A stretch of 64,000 nucleotides of DNA, from the NCBI RefSeq assembly GCF_025917005.1, contig NZ_CP078091.1:372001-436000 (forward strand). The letters are read 5' to 3'. Shown here piece after piece: positions 15,518 through 22,934 of this stretch. The translations under genes were made by a program, and so were the position numbers. A model generated the notes under the pieces. That model was not told the DNA's origin. It searched no databases and saw only the letters and a list, made by a program, of their open reading frames with translations. Source of the stretch: Porphyrobacter sp. ULC335. GTDB lineage: Bacteria > Pseudomonadota > Alphaproteobacteria > Sphingomonadales > Sphingomonadaceae. Position 1 is the first letter of the stretch; each line of letters begins with the position of its first letter.

Positions 15518-16665
15518 GCCTTCTTGAACGGCGTGCGGCTGCCGAGATACATCTGGTCGCTCGCCACCCCTTCGCGCTCGCGTTCGAGAAAGTCGGCGAC
15601 GGCTGCGCGAAACCCGGGATCGGCGATCCAGTGCGCTGACCATGTCTGCACCGGTTCGTAACCGCGGGCCAGCTTGTGCCCGCCTTGCGCGCCCGCCTCG
15701 ACACGCGAAAGCCCGCGCGCGATCGCGATGTCGATGGCCTGATAGTAGCACAGCTCGAAATGCAGGAAGCGCACCTCGCGCGTGCAGCCCCAGTAGCGCC
15801 CGTAGAGCGCGTCGCTGCCAACGAAGTTCAACGCTCCGGCAATCGGCACATCTCCGTCATAGGCGAGGATCAGCACGATCCGATCCCCCATCCTTTGCCC
15901 GAGCAGGCTGAAGGCCTCGCGCGTCAGATAGGGCTGCCCCCATTTTCGCGCGCCGGTGTCCTGATAGAAAATCCAGAAGGCGTCCCAATGCGCCTCGGTA
16001 ATCTCGCCGCCGGTGAAGTGCCGGATGGTGAGGCCTTCCACCGCGCTGCTGCGTTCCTTGCGCAGATCCTTGCGCTTGCGCGATGACAGCTGGCCAAGGA
16101 AATCGTCGAAGCTCGCATAGCCGCGGTTGAACCAGTGGAACTGGATATCGGCGCGCGGCATCCATCCGCCTTCTTCGAACACCGGCAATTGCTCGGGATC
16201 GATAAAGGTCGCGTGGGCCGAGGACATTTTGTTCTGAAGGCACACCGCTTCCGCGCCCTTCAGCAGGTGCGGGGCAAGCGCCGGATCGCTGAGCAGCAGG
16301 CGCGGGCCGGTTGCGGGAGTGAAAGGCGCCGCAATCTGGAGCTTGGGGTAATATCGCCCGCCCGCGCGGTGCCATGCATCGGCCCAGGCGTGATCGAAGA
16401 CATATTCGCCTTGGCTGTGCCCCTTGGCGTAGGACGGCATTGCGGCGAGCAGCGTGCCCGCCTCGTCGGTGATGGCGATCGGTGCCGGTTCCCAGCCGGT
16501 GCCGGGGCCAACGCTGCCAGAGTCCTCCATTGCGGTCAGGAACTCGTGCGATACGAAGGGGTTATCGCACCCGCCCAGCGCGTTCCATTCCTCGCGGTCG
16601 AAAGCGCCGACCGAAGAGGCAATGCGAACGGTCAGCTCGCCGGAATTTTCGGGGCGATCGCTCAC
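15514..16665 (-). CDS. GNAT-family / peptidogalycan biosynthesis-like N-acyltransferase (DUF482, COG3146)
   Basis: 383-residue COG3146 protein with a FemAB/GNAT-like double fold. Recognisable blocks: NPFVSHEFLTAMEDSGSV at the N-terminus, HWFNRGYASFDDFLGQLSSRKRKDLRKER in the middle, and ARGLSRVEAGAQGGHKLARGYEP near the C-terminus, the family signature. Members are proposed to transfer an acyl or aminoacyl group; the substrate is unknown. The GTG at 16665 overlaps the GDPD stop (GTGA), so it is preferred over the longer upstream frame. Last gene of a five-gene minus-strand operon. Confidence 0.85.
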   Translation of the reverse strand: MSDRPENSGELTVRIASSVGAFDREEWNALGGCDNPFVSHEFLTAMEDSGSVGPGTGWEPAPIAITDEAGTLLAAMPSYAKGHSQGEYVFDHAWADAWHRAGGRYYPKLQIAAPFTPATGPRLLLSDPALAPHLLKGAEAVCLQNKMSSAHATFIDPEQLPVFEEGGWMPRADIQFHWFNRGYASFDDFLGQLSSRKRKDLRKERSSAVEGLTIRHFTGGEITEAHWDAFWIFYQDTGARKWGQPYLTREAFSLLGQRMGDRIVLILAYDGDVPIAGALNFVGSDALYGRYWGCTREVRFLHFELCYYQAIDIAIARGLSRVEAGAQGGHKLARGYEPVQTWSAHWIADPGFRAAVADFLEREREGVASDQMYLGSRTPFKKA

Positions 16666-17390
16666 GCCAGCCCTGCCCCTTCGGCAATCAGCGCATCGGC
16701 ATGGGCAAGGCCGGTGGCGCGGGTCTCGGGCGAGCGGACGGTCCAGGTCAGCAGCGGCTTGCCACCGGCGCGCCACGCCCCCGCCTCGGGCCGCGTCAGA
16801 TCGCGCACGTCGACGGCGAGGAACTCGGGCTGTGCTTCAGCGAGCACTGACGGGTCGCGCCAGACGCCTTCAAAGCCGTTCTGCAAACTGTCAGTGCCCA
16901 CCAGCCCGCGCGTCATGTGCGGCGCTTCGGCGGCAAACCATGCCGCAACACGCGGATCGAAACTCATTACGGCAAAGTGGCCCGCGTAATCCGCCAGCAA
17001 AAGCGAGACCTGACGGCACGAGCGCGCCACATCATACCCCGGCATCGACTTGATCTCGATCAGCAGCGGCACGCGGCCCGCGATTGCCTCAAGGAAACGG
17101 CCCAGCCGCACCGGATGTTGATCCGTGCCGAGCAGGTTCAGCGCTTCAAACGCGTCGGCACTGACCATCGCGGCCAGACCTGCCGTGCCGGTCAGGCGGG
17201 GCAGATCCCAGTCGTGAAACACCATCGGCACGCCATCGGCGCTCATCTGGATATCGCATTCGATCCCCATGCCTGCCGCAATGGCGCCTTCGGCTGCTGC
17301 CAGCGAGTTTTCAGGCACGCCATCGTGGTGCAATCCGCGGTGGGCATACTCCCACTGCGTCAACCAGTCGGGAGCCCGGCGTGGAGTCAT
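16662..17390 (-). CDS. Glycerophosphodiester phosphodiesterase family protein
   Basis: 242-residue cytoplasmic GDPD TIM-barrel enzyme, hydrolysing glycerophosphodiesters to glycerol-3-phosphate and an alcohol. Catalytic landmarks: YAHRGLHHDGVPENS with the first His and the ENS metal-ligand turn, IECDIQMSADGVPMVFHD with the Glu-x-Asp metal pair and second His, and a LIEIKS strand. No signal peptide. Overlaps RidA upstream and the GNAT gene downstream by 4 bp each, so it is strictly operonic. Confidence 0.92.
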   Translation of the reverse strand: MTPRRAPDWLTQWEYAHRGLHHDGVPENSLAAAEGAIAAGMGIECDIQMSADGVPMVFHDWDLPRLTGTAGLAAMVSADAFEALNLLGTDQHPVRLGRFLEAIAGRVPLLIEIKSMPGYDVARSCRQVSLLLADYAGHFAVMSFDPRVAAWFAAEAPHMTRGLVGTDSLQNGFEGVWRDPSVLAEAQPEFLAVDVRDLTRPEAGAWRAGGKPLLTWTVRSPETRATGLAHADALIAEGAGLA

Positions 17391-17842
17391 GCCTTCAGCG
17401 CGACAACCGCATCAACCTCGACCGCGGCACCGCGCGGAAGCGCAGGCACACCGACCGCAGCGCGGGCGTGTTGCCCTGCGCCGCCGAAGATCTGCTCCAT
17501 CAGGTCCGACGCACCATTGGCAACTTCGGGCTGCTGCGTGAATTCCGCCGTGCAGTTGATGAACGCGCCAAGCTTCACCACCCGCTCGACAGAATCGAGC
17601 AGGCCTGCGGCCTGAAGCTGGGCCACGATCATCAGCCCGCAGGCACGCGCGGCGGCCTTCCCGGCTTCAACGTCGACATCATCGCCGAGCCGGCCTGTCA
17701 CCACAACGCCATCGACGAACGGGAGCTGGCCCGAAACATAGGCCATGCCGCCATGCACCACCACCGGGACATAGCTGGCGACCGGGGCCGCGGCCTTGGG
17801 CAGAGTGATGCCGAGTTCGGCGAGTTTTGCGGTGTAGGTCAT
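17387..17842 (-). CDS. RidA family protein
   Basis: 151-residue RidA/YjgF/UK114-type enamine/imine deaminase, of the slightly longer subgroup starting near KLAELGITLP. The substrate-binding Arg is present in GQHARAAVGVPALPRGAAVEVD; HGGMAYVSGQLP forms the family beta strand. It trims reactive 2-aminoacrylate-type intermediates made by PLP enzymes. The ATG at 17842 lies 2 bp after the HAD stop; upstream in-frame residues (MAAGTTGELR) overlap that gene and are unlikely to be translated. Confidence 0.9.
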   Translation of the reverse strand: MTYTAKLAELGITLPKAAAPVASYVPVVVHGGMAYVSGQLPFVDGVVVTGRLGDDVDVEAGKAAARACGLMIVAQLQAAGLLDSVERVVKLGAFINCTAEFTQQPEVANGASDLMEQIFGGAGQHARAAVGVPALPRGAAVEVDAVVALKA

Positions 17843-17844
17843 TC

Positions 17845-18465
17845 TCAATTCTCCAGTCGTTCCAGCAGCCACGGCAGGGCTTCATCCCAGCGGTCGATCC
17901 GGGCTTCGGCGTGGCCTGATTTATGGGCGCAATCAATGGCGTGGGCGATCATTGGCTCGCCGCACAGGTGTAGCCGCGTGACGTGCGGGGTGATTTCGGC
18001 GACCGAGGCGTGGTGCTGGGCGAGATCATCGATGAACAGCGCGCGGGTCGGGGCATATTCGTCGATGATCGCCTTCAGCGCCGGGCCTTTCGGACCCTGA
18101 TTGGTGAAGACGCGGGCATTGATGCCGACCTTGGCAAGCTGCTCGGCACGCGCGTCGCGGTGGCCATCGACGAGGTTGGTGAGGATCACCACATCGGCCT
18201 TTTCCGCGAGGGTGTTGATCCCCTCCACCGCGCCCGCGATGGGCTTCTGGCTGTCCATCTCGTTATCGAAGAAGCGGCCCAGCATCTTCCAGATATCGGC
18301 AGGTGCGAGCAGGTCCCCGCTTTCCTGCCAGCGCAGGGCTTCGGCGAAGTTATGGCCTTCCAGATGGAAGCTCACGCCCTGGCTAGCTTCCAGCCAGTCC
18401 TTGAAGGGCGCGACCATGTGCAGCAGCACTTCGTCGCAATCGGAGATGATCAGGGGGCGGGTCAT
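17845..18465 (-). CDS. HAD-superfamily hydrolase
   Basis: 206-residue HAD-like phosphatase. Motif I is IISDCDEVLL (DxD), motif II is VVILTNL, and the acidic motif IV is ALFIDDLAQHH; a lysine of motif III lies in TNQGPKGPALK. A cap insertion follows motif I (residues about 20-95). Substrate not predictable. ATG overlaps the DUF3572 stop, and RidA follows after 2 bp. Confidence 0.85.
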   Translation of the reverse strand: MTRPLIISDCDEVLLHMVAPFKDWLEASQGVSFHLEGHNFAEALRWQESGDLLAPADIWKMLGRFFDNEMDSQKPIAGAVEGINTLAEKADVVILTNLVDGHRDARAEQLAKVGINARVFTNQGPKGPALKAIIDEYAPTRALFIDDLAQHHASVAEITPHVTRLHLCGEPMIAHAIDCAHKSGHAEARIDRWDEALPWLLERLEN

Positions 18466-18737
18466 GAAAGCAAAGCGTCCTTGGCGGCGACCAGTTCCTC
18501 CGGGGTGACGGCAAGTGCTTCTGCCGCGCGGATCAGGTCTGTTTCGTGATTGGCGAGGAATTCGAGCGCCGAGGCAAGGATCATGGGATCGCCCAGTCCG
18601 GCACGCAGAGAATCGGGATCGAGACCGGTCAATTCAAGGTAGCGCGCGGCGCGATCTTCGCATTCCAGCACCCAGCCGAGCGCCGCCAGCGCGAGCGTTT
18701 GCGGGTTTGCGGGTTCGGAAGGTGGGCGAAGCGGGAT
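18462..18737 (-). CDS. DUF3572 protein with possible ATC start
   Basis: Small alphaproteobacterial DUF3572 protein of unknown function. Family-like sequence begins upstream of any canonical start: PQTLALAALGWVLECEDRAA and YLELTGLDPDSLR are continuous in frame, yet the first GTG (18671) falls inside the conserved part and there is no ATG, GTG or TTG between it and the upstream TAA. An ATC at 18735-18737 follows AAGGACAGGA at good spacing and would give 91 residues, near family size. Either ATC is used or the product is the 69-residue form from the GTG. First gene of the DUF3572-HAD-RidA-GDPD-GNAT operon. Confidence 0.65.
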   Translation of the reverse strand: MPLRPPSEPANPQTLALAALGWVLECEDRAARYLELTGLDPDSLRAGLGDPMILASALEFLANHETDLIRAAEALAVTPEELVAAKDALLS

Positions 18738-18791
18738 TGTCCTGTCCTTCGGGCGAGGTTAGTCGTAAGCAGGGCGAATGCGGGGCAAGCA

Positions 18792-19154
18792 GTGACAAAG
18801 CGGATCATGGTTGTCGAGGACAATGACCTCAACAGGAAATTGTTCTGCGATGTGCTTAGGGCCAATGGTTTCGATGTCGAGCCGGTGGCCGATGGCGACA
18901 AGGTGCTTGATACGGCGCGGCTGGTGTCGCCCGATCTCATCATCATGGATATCCAGCTGGGCGGGATTTCCGGCGTCGACCTGATCGAAGCCGCCAAGCG
19001 CGATCGCAGGCTCGCGGGCATCCCCGTGCTGGCGGTAACTGCTTTCGCCGCCAAGGGTGACGAGGAACGCATCAGGGCGGCAGGGGCAGAAGGCTATCTG
19101 TCGAAGCCCGTCTCGATCGGGCCTTTCATGTCGGCGGTCAACGCGCTCGTCTAG
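18792..19154 (+). CDS. divK: DivK-type single-domain response regulator
   Basis: 120-residue receiver domain without an output domain, very like Caulobacter DivK (MTKKVLIVEDNELN versus MTKRIMVVEDNDLN here). Acidic pocket Glu9-Asp10, phospho-acceptor Asp53 (IIMDIQL), switch Thr in AVTAFAAKGDEERIR, and the Lys of YLSKPVS. DivK relays phosphate from PleC/DivJ-type kinases and controls CtrA activity through DivL-CckA. GTG start. Divergent from the DUF3572 operon with a short shared upstream region. Confidence 0.9.
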   Translation: MTKRIMVVEDNDLNRKLFCDVLRANGFDVEPVADGDKVLDTARLVSPDLIIMDIQLGGISGVDLIEAAKRDRRLAGIPVLAVTAFAAKGDEERIRAAGAEGYLSKPVSIGPFMSAVNALV

Positions 19155-19267
19155 GCCGCCGCGCCCCCTTGCGGCGCGCCGAAAACTTGACAAGCTGCAT
19201 CATCCGCCGCTTTGCAGGCGTAACTCAGGGCGACAGCCCGCCCGACCAGACGAAAGCACTCCGCGCC

Positions 19268-19510
19268 ATGACCCCCGCAGACGTTGACGCCTCCATCCGC
19301 ACCCTCATCGAACCCTTCAACAAGAAGGGCGTCGCGATCGAGGATTCGACCACCTTTGCCGGCGATCTCGAATTCGACAGCCTGACCGTGATGGATTTCG
19401 TCGCCGAGATCGAAGACGAATTCGATGTGATCATCTCGATGAACCAGCAGGCAGAGATCGAAAACTGGGGCCAGCTCGTCGCGGCAGTCCACAAGCTGCA
19501 GGATAGCTGA
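19268..19510 (+). CDS. Acyl carrier protein for sphingolipid synthesis
   Basis: 80-residue acyl carrier protein with the phosphopantetheine attachment site Ser38 in EFDSLTVMDF and the acidic helix EIEDEFDVIIS. It lies 2 bp upstream of serine palmitoyltransferase, the arrangement in Caulobacter and sphingomonads where a dedicated ACP delivers the acyl group to the transferase. The ATG at 19268 gives normal ACP length; the frame stays open further upstream without ACP similarity. Confidence 0.92.
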   Translation: MTPADVDASIRTLIEPFNKKGVAIEDSTTFAGDLEFDSLTVMDFVAEIEDEFDVIISMNQQAEIENWGQLVAAVHKLQDS

Positions 19511-19512
19511 TA

Positions 19513-20751
19513 ATGGCGACTTCCATGACCGAGACCCTTACCGCCTCCGAGCCGGTTGACCTGCTCGCCAAGTTCGATCCGATTATCCAGACCCGCGAAG
19601 CGCTGCTCGCTGCTGGCGTGGAGGACCCGTTCAACCTCGTGATGGAGGAAGTGCTCTCGCCCACCCGCGCGATTTGCAACGGGCGCGACACGATCCTGCT
19701 CGGCACCTATAATTACATGGGCATGACCTTCGATCCGGACGTGATCGCGGCGGGCAAGCAGGCGATGGAAGACTTCGGCGCCGGCACCACCGGCAGCCGC
19801 GTGCTCAACGGCACCTTCCGCGATCACCGCGACGTCGAAACCGCGCTGCGCGAATTCTACGATATGGACCACGCGATGGTCTTCTCGACCGGGTATCAGG
19901 CCAATCTCGGGATCATCTCGACGCTGGCGGGCAAGGGTGATTACGTCATCCTCGACATCGACAGCCACGCCTCGATCTATGATGGCTGCGCGATGGGCAA
20001 CGCCGAGATCGTGCCGTTCAGGCACAACGACGTCGAAGCCCTGGAGAAGCGCCTCAAGCGTATTCCCGAAGGCGCGGGCAAGCTTGTGGTGCTCGAAGGC
20101 GTCTATTCGATGATGGGCGACGTCGCCCCGCTCAAGGAAATGGTGCGCGTCTCCAAGGAAAACGGCGCGATGGTGCTGGTCGACGAGGCGCATTCGATGG
20201 GCTTCATCGGCGAACACGGCCGCGGCGTCGCCGAAGAACAGGGCGTGCTGGATCAGGTCGATTTCATCATCGGCACCTTCTCCAAGAGCGTCGGCACCGT
20301 CGGCGGCTTCTGCGTGTCGAACCACCCGAAGTTCGAAGTGCTGCGGCTGGTGTGCCGCCCTTATGTCTTCACCGCCGCGCTGCCGCCTGCGGTGATGGCT
20401 AGCTCGGCCACCTCGATCCGCAAGCTGATGCATGGCGGCAACAAGCGCGCGCATCTGTGGGAGAACAGCCGGACCCTCCACAAGGGCCTGCGCGATCTGG
20501 GCTTCAAGCTCGGCACCGAAACCCCGCAGAGCGCGATCATCGCGGTGATCATGCCCGATCTCGAAAAGGGTGCGATGATGTGGGAGGCGCTGTTGAAGGA
20601 AGGCCTCTACGTCAACCTCGCGCGGCCTCCGGCGACGCCTGCGGGCATGACCCTGCTGCGCTGCTCGCTTTGTGCAGAGCATACCGCGGAGCAGGTGCAG
20701 ACCATCCTCGGCATGTTCGAGCGGGCGGGTAAGGCAATCGGGATTATCTGA
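19513..20751 (+). CDS. Serine palmitoyltransferase
   Basis: 412-residue PLP enzyme of the alpha-oxoamine synthase family that condenses L-serine with a long-chain acyl thioester to 3-ketodihydrosphingosine, the first step of sphingolipid synthesis. TYNYMGMTFDP, FGAGTTGSRVLNGTF, DEAHSMG and the Schiff-base Lys258 in GTFSKSVGTVGGF are present. Length equals the soluble Sphingomonas enzyme. Co-transcribed with its ACP. Strong support for a sphingolipid-containing alphaproteobacterium. Confidence 0.93.
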   Translation: MATSMTETLTASEPVDLLAKFDPIIQTREALLAAGVEDPFNLVMEEVLSPTRAICNGRDTILLGTYNYMGMTFDPDVIAAGKQAMEDFGAGTTGSRVLNGTFRDHRDVETALREFYDMDHAMVFSTGYQANLGIISTLAGKGDYVILDIDSHASIYDGCAMGNAEIVPFRHNDVEALEKRLKRIPEGAGKLVVLEGVYSMMGDVAPLKEMVRVSKENGAMVLVDEAHSMGFIGEHGRGVAEEQGVLDQVDFIIGTFSKSVGTVGGFCVSNHPKFEVLRLVCRPYVFTAALPPAVMASSATSIRKLMHGGNKRAHLWENSRTLHKGLRDLGFKLGTETPQSAIIAVIMPDLEKGAMMWEALLKEGLYVNLARPPATPAGMTLLRCSLCAEHTAEQVQTILGMFERAGKAIGII

Positions 20752-20761
20752 GCAAGGCGAC

Positions 20762-20783
20762 GCGAAAGGCGATTGCCTTTTGC
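20762..20783 (+). terminator. Hairpin after serine palmitoyltransferase
   Basis: Nine-pair stem (62-70 with 75-83 of the 207xx block, including one G-T pair) and a GATT loop, 11 bp after the stop. No clear T-run follows, so termination is possible but not assured. Confidence 0.35.
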
Positions 20784-20829
20784 TGTCCTGCCGATAGCAT
20801 GCCCCTGTTTTTTCAAGGGGTCGCATCCG

Positions 20830-22293
20830 ATGGTATTCTTTTCATCCGCGAAACGGATTGCTCTGACCGCGTCCGCTAGCCTTGCCGTGCTGGCTCTGTC
20901 GGGGTGCGGCGGAGGGGGCAGCAGTGGCGGGTCGGGCCCACCATCGGCGGGCGCGCCGACGCGTCCCAGCTTCACCTCATCCGCCGCGCCAAGCATTGTC
21001 GAGAACATCGCGACCGTCTTCTACACGGCGACAGCCACCGATCCGCAGGGTGACCCGATCACCTTCTCGCTGTCCAGCGGACCCGACGCCGACAAACTGG
21101 TGCTCGACAGCAACGGCGGGCTGCGGTTCAATCAGGCGCCCAATTACGACCTGCCAATCGACGCCAATCTCGACAATGTCTACGAAGTGACCTTGCGTGC
21201 CACCGCGGGGGGCGAGACCACCGACCTCGCGCTGCGCGTCCGCGTCACCAACGATGTCGAAGGCGTGCAGGTTACCCGCGTGGCAACCGGGATGGTCGAT
21301 CCGGTCAGCATTGCCAGAGTGTCGGGCGAAGACACGCTGCTGATCGCTGAAAAAGGCGGGCGCGTGCTGCGCTATAACGGCGCCACTGGCGCTCTCAGCG
21401 AAGACACTTTCGTGCGCGACAACCGGCGTCCCGGTGAAGTGCTGGCGGTCAGCTACGGTTTTGAAGGAAGCGTTTACCAGGAGGGGATCTATCTGGTCAC
21501 GCACAGCGCCGCCGATGGTCTGACGGTGCAGGCTTTCAACCCCAAGCGGAGCGTTACCGGCTTTGTCACGCTGGGTGGAGCCTGGAGCGCGCCGACCACC
21601 GTGTCGATGATCCGTACCGGCAGCATTTTTATCGCAGTCGGCTCTCCGGCTGAGAGTGATGCGCAGGACGCATCGAAACCCTACGGCAAGCTGATCGAGC
21701 TTCCCTTCATCGACCCCTTCGCCGGAGCGAGCGTCCCGCCGTCGGATCGCATCAACTTCCGACCGCAGACCGTCGGCGATGGCATCCGCCGCCCGGGCGG
21801 CTTTTCCTACGGCAATGCCAGCATTTTCCTCTCGGACCGCGGCGGAAGTCGCGAGCACGAGATGACGATTTTCCAGCCCAACTGGCGCCCACTCGATTTC
21901 GGCTGGCCGTTCTACGAAGGCTCGCAGGAAACCCGCGCCAATCCGCCTGCGGCGGTCAACGGGCCGACTCTGGTCTATCCCTTCGGCACCGGGAACCGGC
22001 AGGGCGAAGGGATCGTCGCAGGCGTGCTCAACGATTACCGCTTCCTGCCCGCATTGGGCGACACCTATATCTTCGCCGATATCAACGGCACGATCTTCTC
22101 CGTTCACCAGCTTCGCCTGAATGACGGCTTCCGTCACACGACCAATGTGTTCGAGACCAAGACCGAAGACTTTGTGCCGGATGCCGGGCGGATAGACGGG
22201 CCGGTTGGGTTCGCGCTCGGCAACGGCACCGATCACTTCTTCATCCTCGACCGCGACGGCGAGATCTTCCGGGTGTCGCAGCGCCCCACCTGA
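20830..22293 (+). CDS. Lipoprotein with Ig/cadherin-like domain and predicted beta-propeller
   Basis: 487-residue exported lipoprotein: signal MVFFSSAKRIALTASASLAV followed by lipobox ALSGC and a Gly/Ser linker. Residues about 40-150 resemble a cadherin-like domain (TATDPQGDPITFSLSSGPDA, FNQAPNYDLPIDANLDNVYE). The remainder has PQQ-sugar-dehydrogenase / NHL-like propeller features (GRVLRYNGATG, LDFGWPFYEGSQETRANPP, LGDTYIFADINGTIFSV, HFFILDRDGEIFRVSQ). Catalytic activity is uncertain. The start at 20830 is set by the signal peptide. Just upstream of the GTA cluster, with no evident link to it. Confidence 0.75.
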   Translation: MVFFSSAKRIALTASASLAVLALSGCGGGGSSGGSGPPSAGAPTRPSFTSSAAPSIVENIATVFYTATATDPQGDPITFSLSSGPDADKLVLDSNGGLRFNQAPNYDLPIDANLDNVYEVTLRATAGGETTDLALRVRVTNDVEGVQVTRVATGMVDPVSIARVSGEDTLLIAEKGGRVLRYNGATGALSEDTFVRDNRRPGEVLAVSYGFEGSVYQEGIYLVTHSAADGLTVQAFNPKRSVTGFVTLGGAWSAPTTVSMIRTGSIFIAVGSPAESDAQDASKPYGKLIELPFIDPFAGASVPPSDRINFRPQTVGDGIRRPGGFSYGNASIFLSDRGGSREHEMTIFQPNWRPLDFGWPFYEGSQETRANPPAAVNGPTLVYPFGTGNRQGEGIVAGVLNDYRFLPALGDTYIFADINGTIFSVHQLRLNDGFRHTTNVFETKTEDFVPDAGRIDGPVGFALGNGTDHFFILDRDGEIFRVSQRPT

Positions 22294-22344
22294 CCGGATG
22301 GCGGCGGCCGGCGGTGGGCGCACCGCGCGGTCACCTGATAACCA

Positions 22345-22390
22345 TTCTGGTTATTTTTCTTGACATCGTGACGCTTTCTGGTTAGAGATA
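22345..22390 (+). promoter_or_regulatory. Putative promoter and direct repeats before the GTA cluster
   Basis: TTGACA at 22360-22365 is a perfect sigma-70 -35 hexamer; a weak -10 (TAGAGA, 22383-22388) follows at 17 bp. TTCTGGTTA occurs twice, at 22345-22353 and 22376-22384, 31 bp apart (about three helical turns), one copy upstream of the -35 and one overlapping the -10. This suggests a regulator binding co-operatively at the GTA promoter. Confidence 0.45.
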
Positions 22391-22478
22391 GGCATAGTCG
22401 AAAAATAGCGATTCGCCAGCGGGCGGCCCTCCCCATCGGAGTGCCGCCCGTTTGTCGTTCGCCAACAGAGTGGTGCCT

Positions 22479-22934
22479 ATGGCCAGAGCCACGCCTGCCC
22501 GATCCCGTCGTGACACTGCCGCACCCGGCCGGCATTGGCGCACGCGCTTCCTCGATACGCTGGCGACCAGCTCCAATGTCACGCGTGCTGCCGAAGCCGC
22601 GGGGATCAACCTTGCCCGCGCCTATCGCACCCGCCGCGCCGAGCCCGATTTCGCCCGGGCCTGGCAGGCAGCGCTCACCGACGGCTATCTCCACCTCGAA
22701 ATGGAGGTCATCCGCCGGCTGCGGGAAGGCGATTTCAAGACTGCTGACGGCGACAAGTTCGACTTCGCCAATGCCATCCGCCTCCTCTCCGCCCACCGGG
22801 ACAGCGCCGCGCGCGGCCAAAGCCAGACCCGCGACGTCAGCGCCGCCGAAGTGCGTGCCTCGATCGACCGCAAAATCGAGGAAATCCGGCGGCGCCTGGA
22901 ACGGGAAAAGGCCCGCAAAGGCTCCCCAGGATGA
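22479..22934 (+). CDS. GTA small terminase-like protein (g1 position)
   Basis: 151-residue DNA-binding-like protein at the head of the GTA cluster, in the place of the small terminase subunit (g1). The segment RFLDTLATSSNVTRAAEAAGINLARAYRTRRAEPDFARAWQ is a helix-turn-helix; the C-terminus is a charged coiled coil (RASIDRKIEEIRRRLER). ATG at 22479 chosen over an in-frame TTG at 22452; neither has a strong ribosome site. The stop overlaps terL by 4 bp. In GTAs this subunit recognises DNA non-specifically, allowing packaging of host DNA. Confidence 0.75.
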   Translation: MARATPARSRRDTAAPGRHWRTRFLDTLATSSNVTRAAEAAGINLARAYRTRRAEPDFARAWQAALTDGYLHLEMEVIRRLREGDFKTADGDKFDFANAIRLLSAHRDSAARGQSQTRDVSAAEVRASIDRKIEEIRRRLEREKARKGSPG

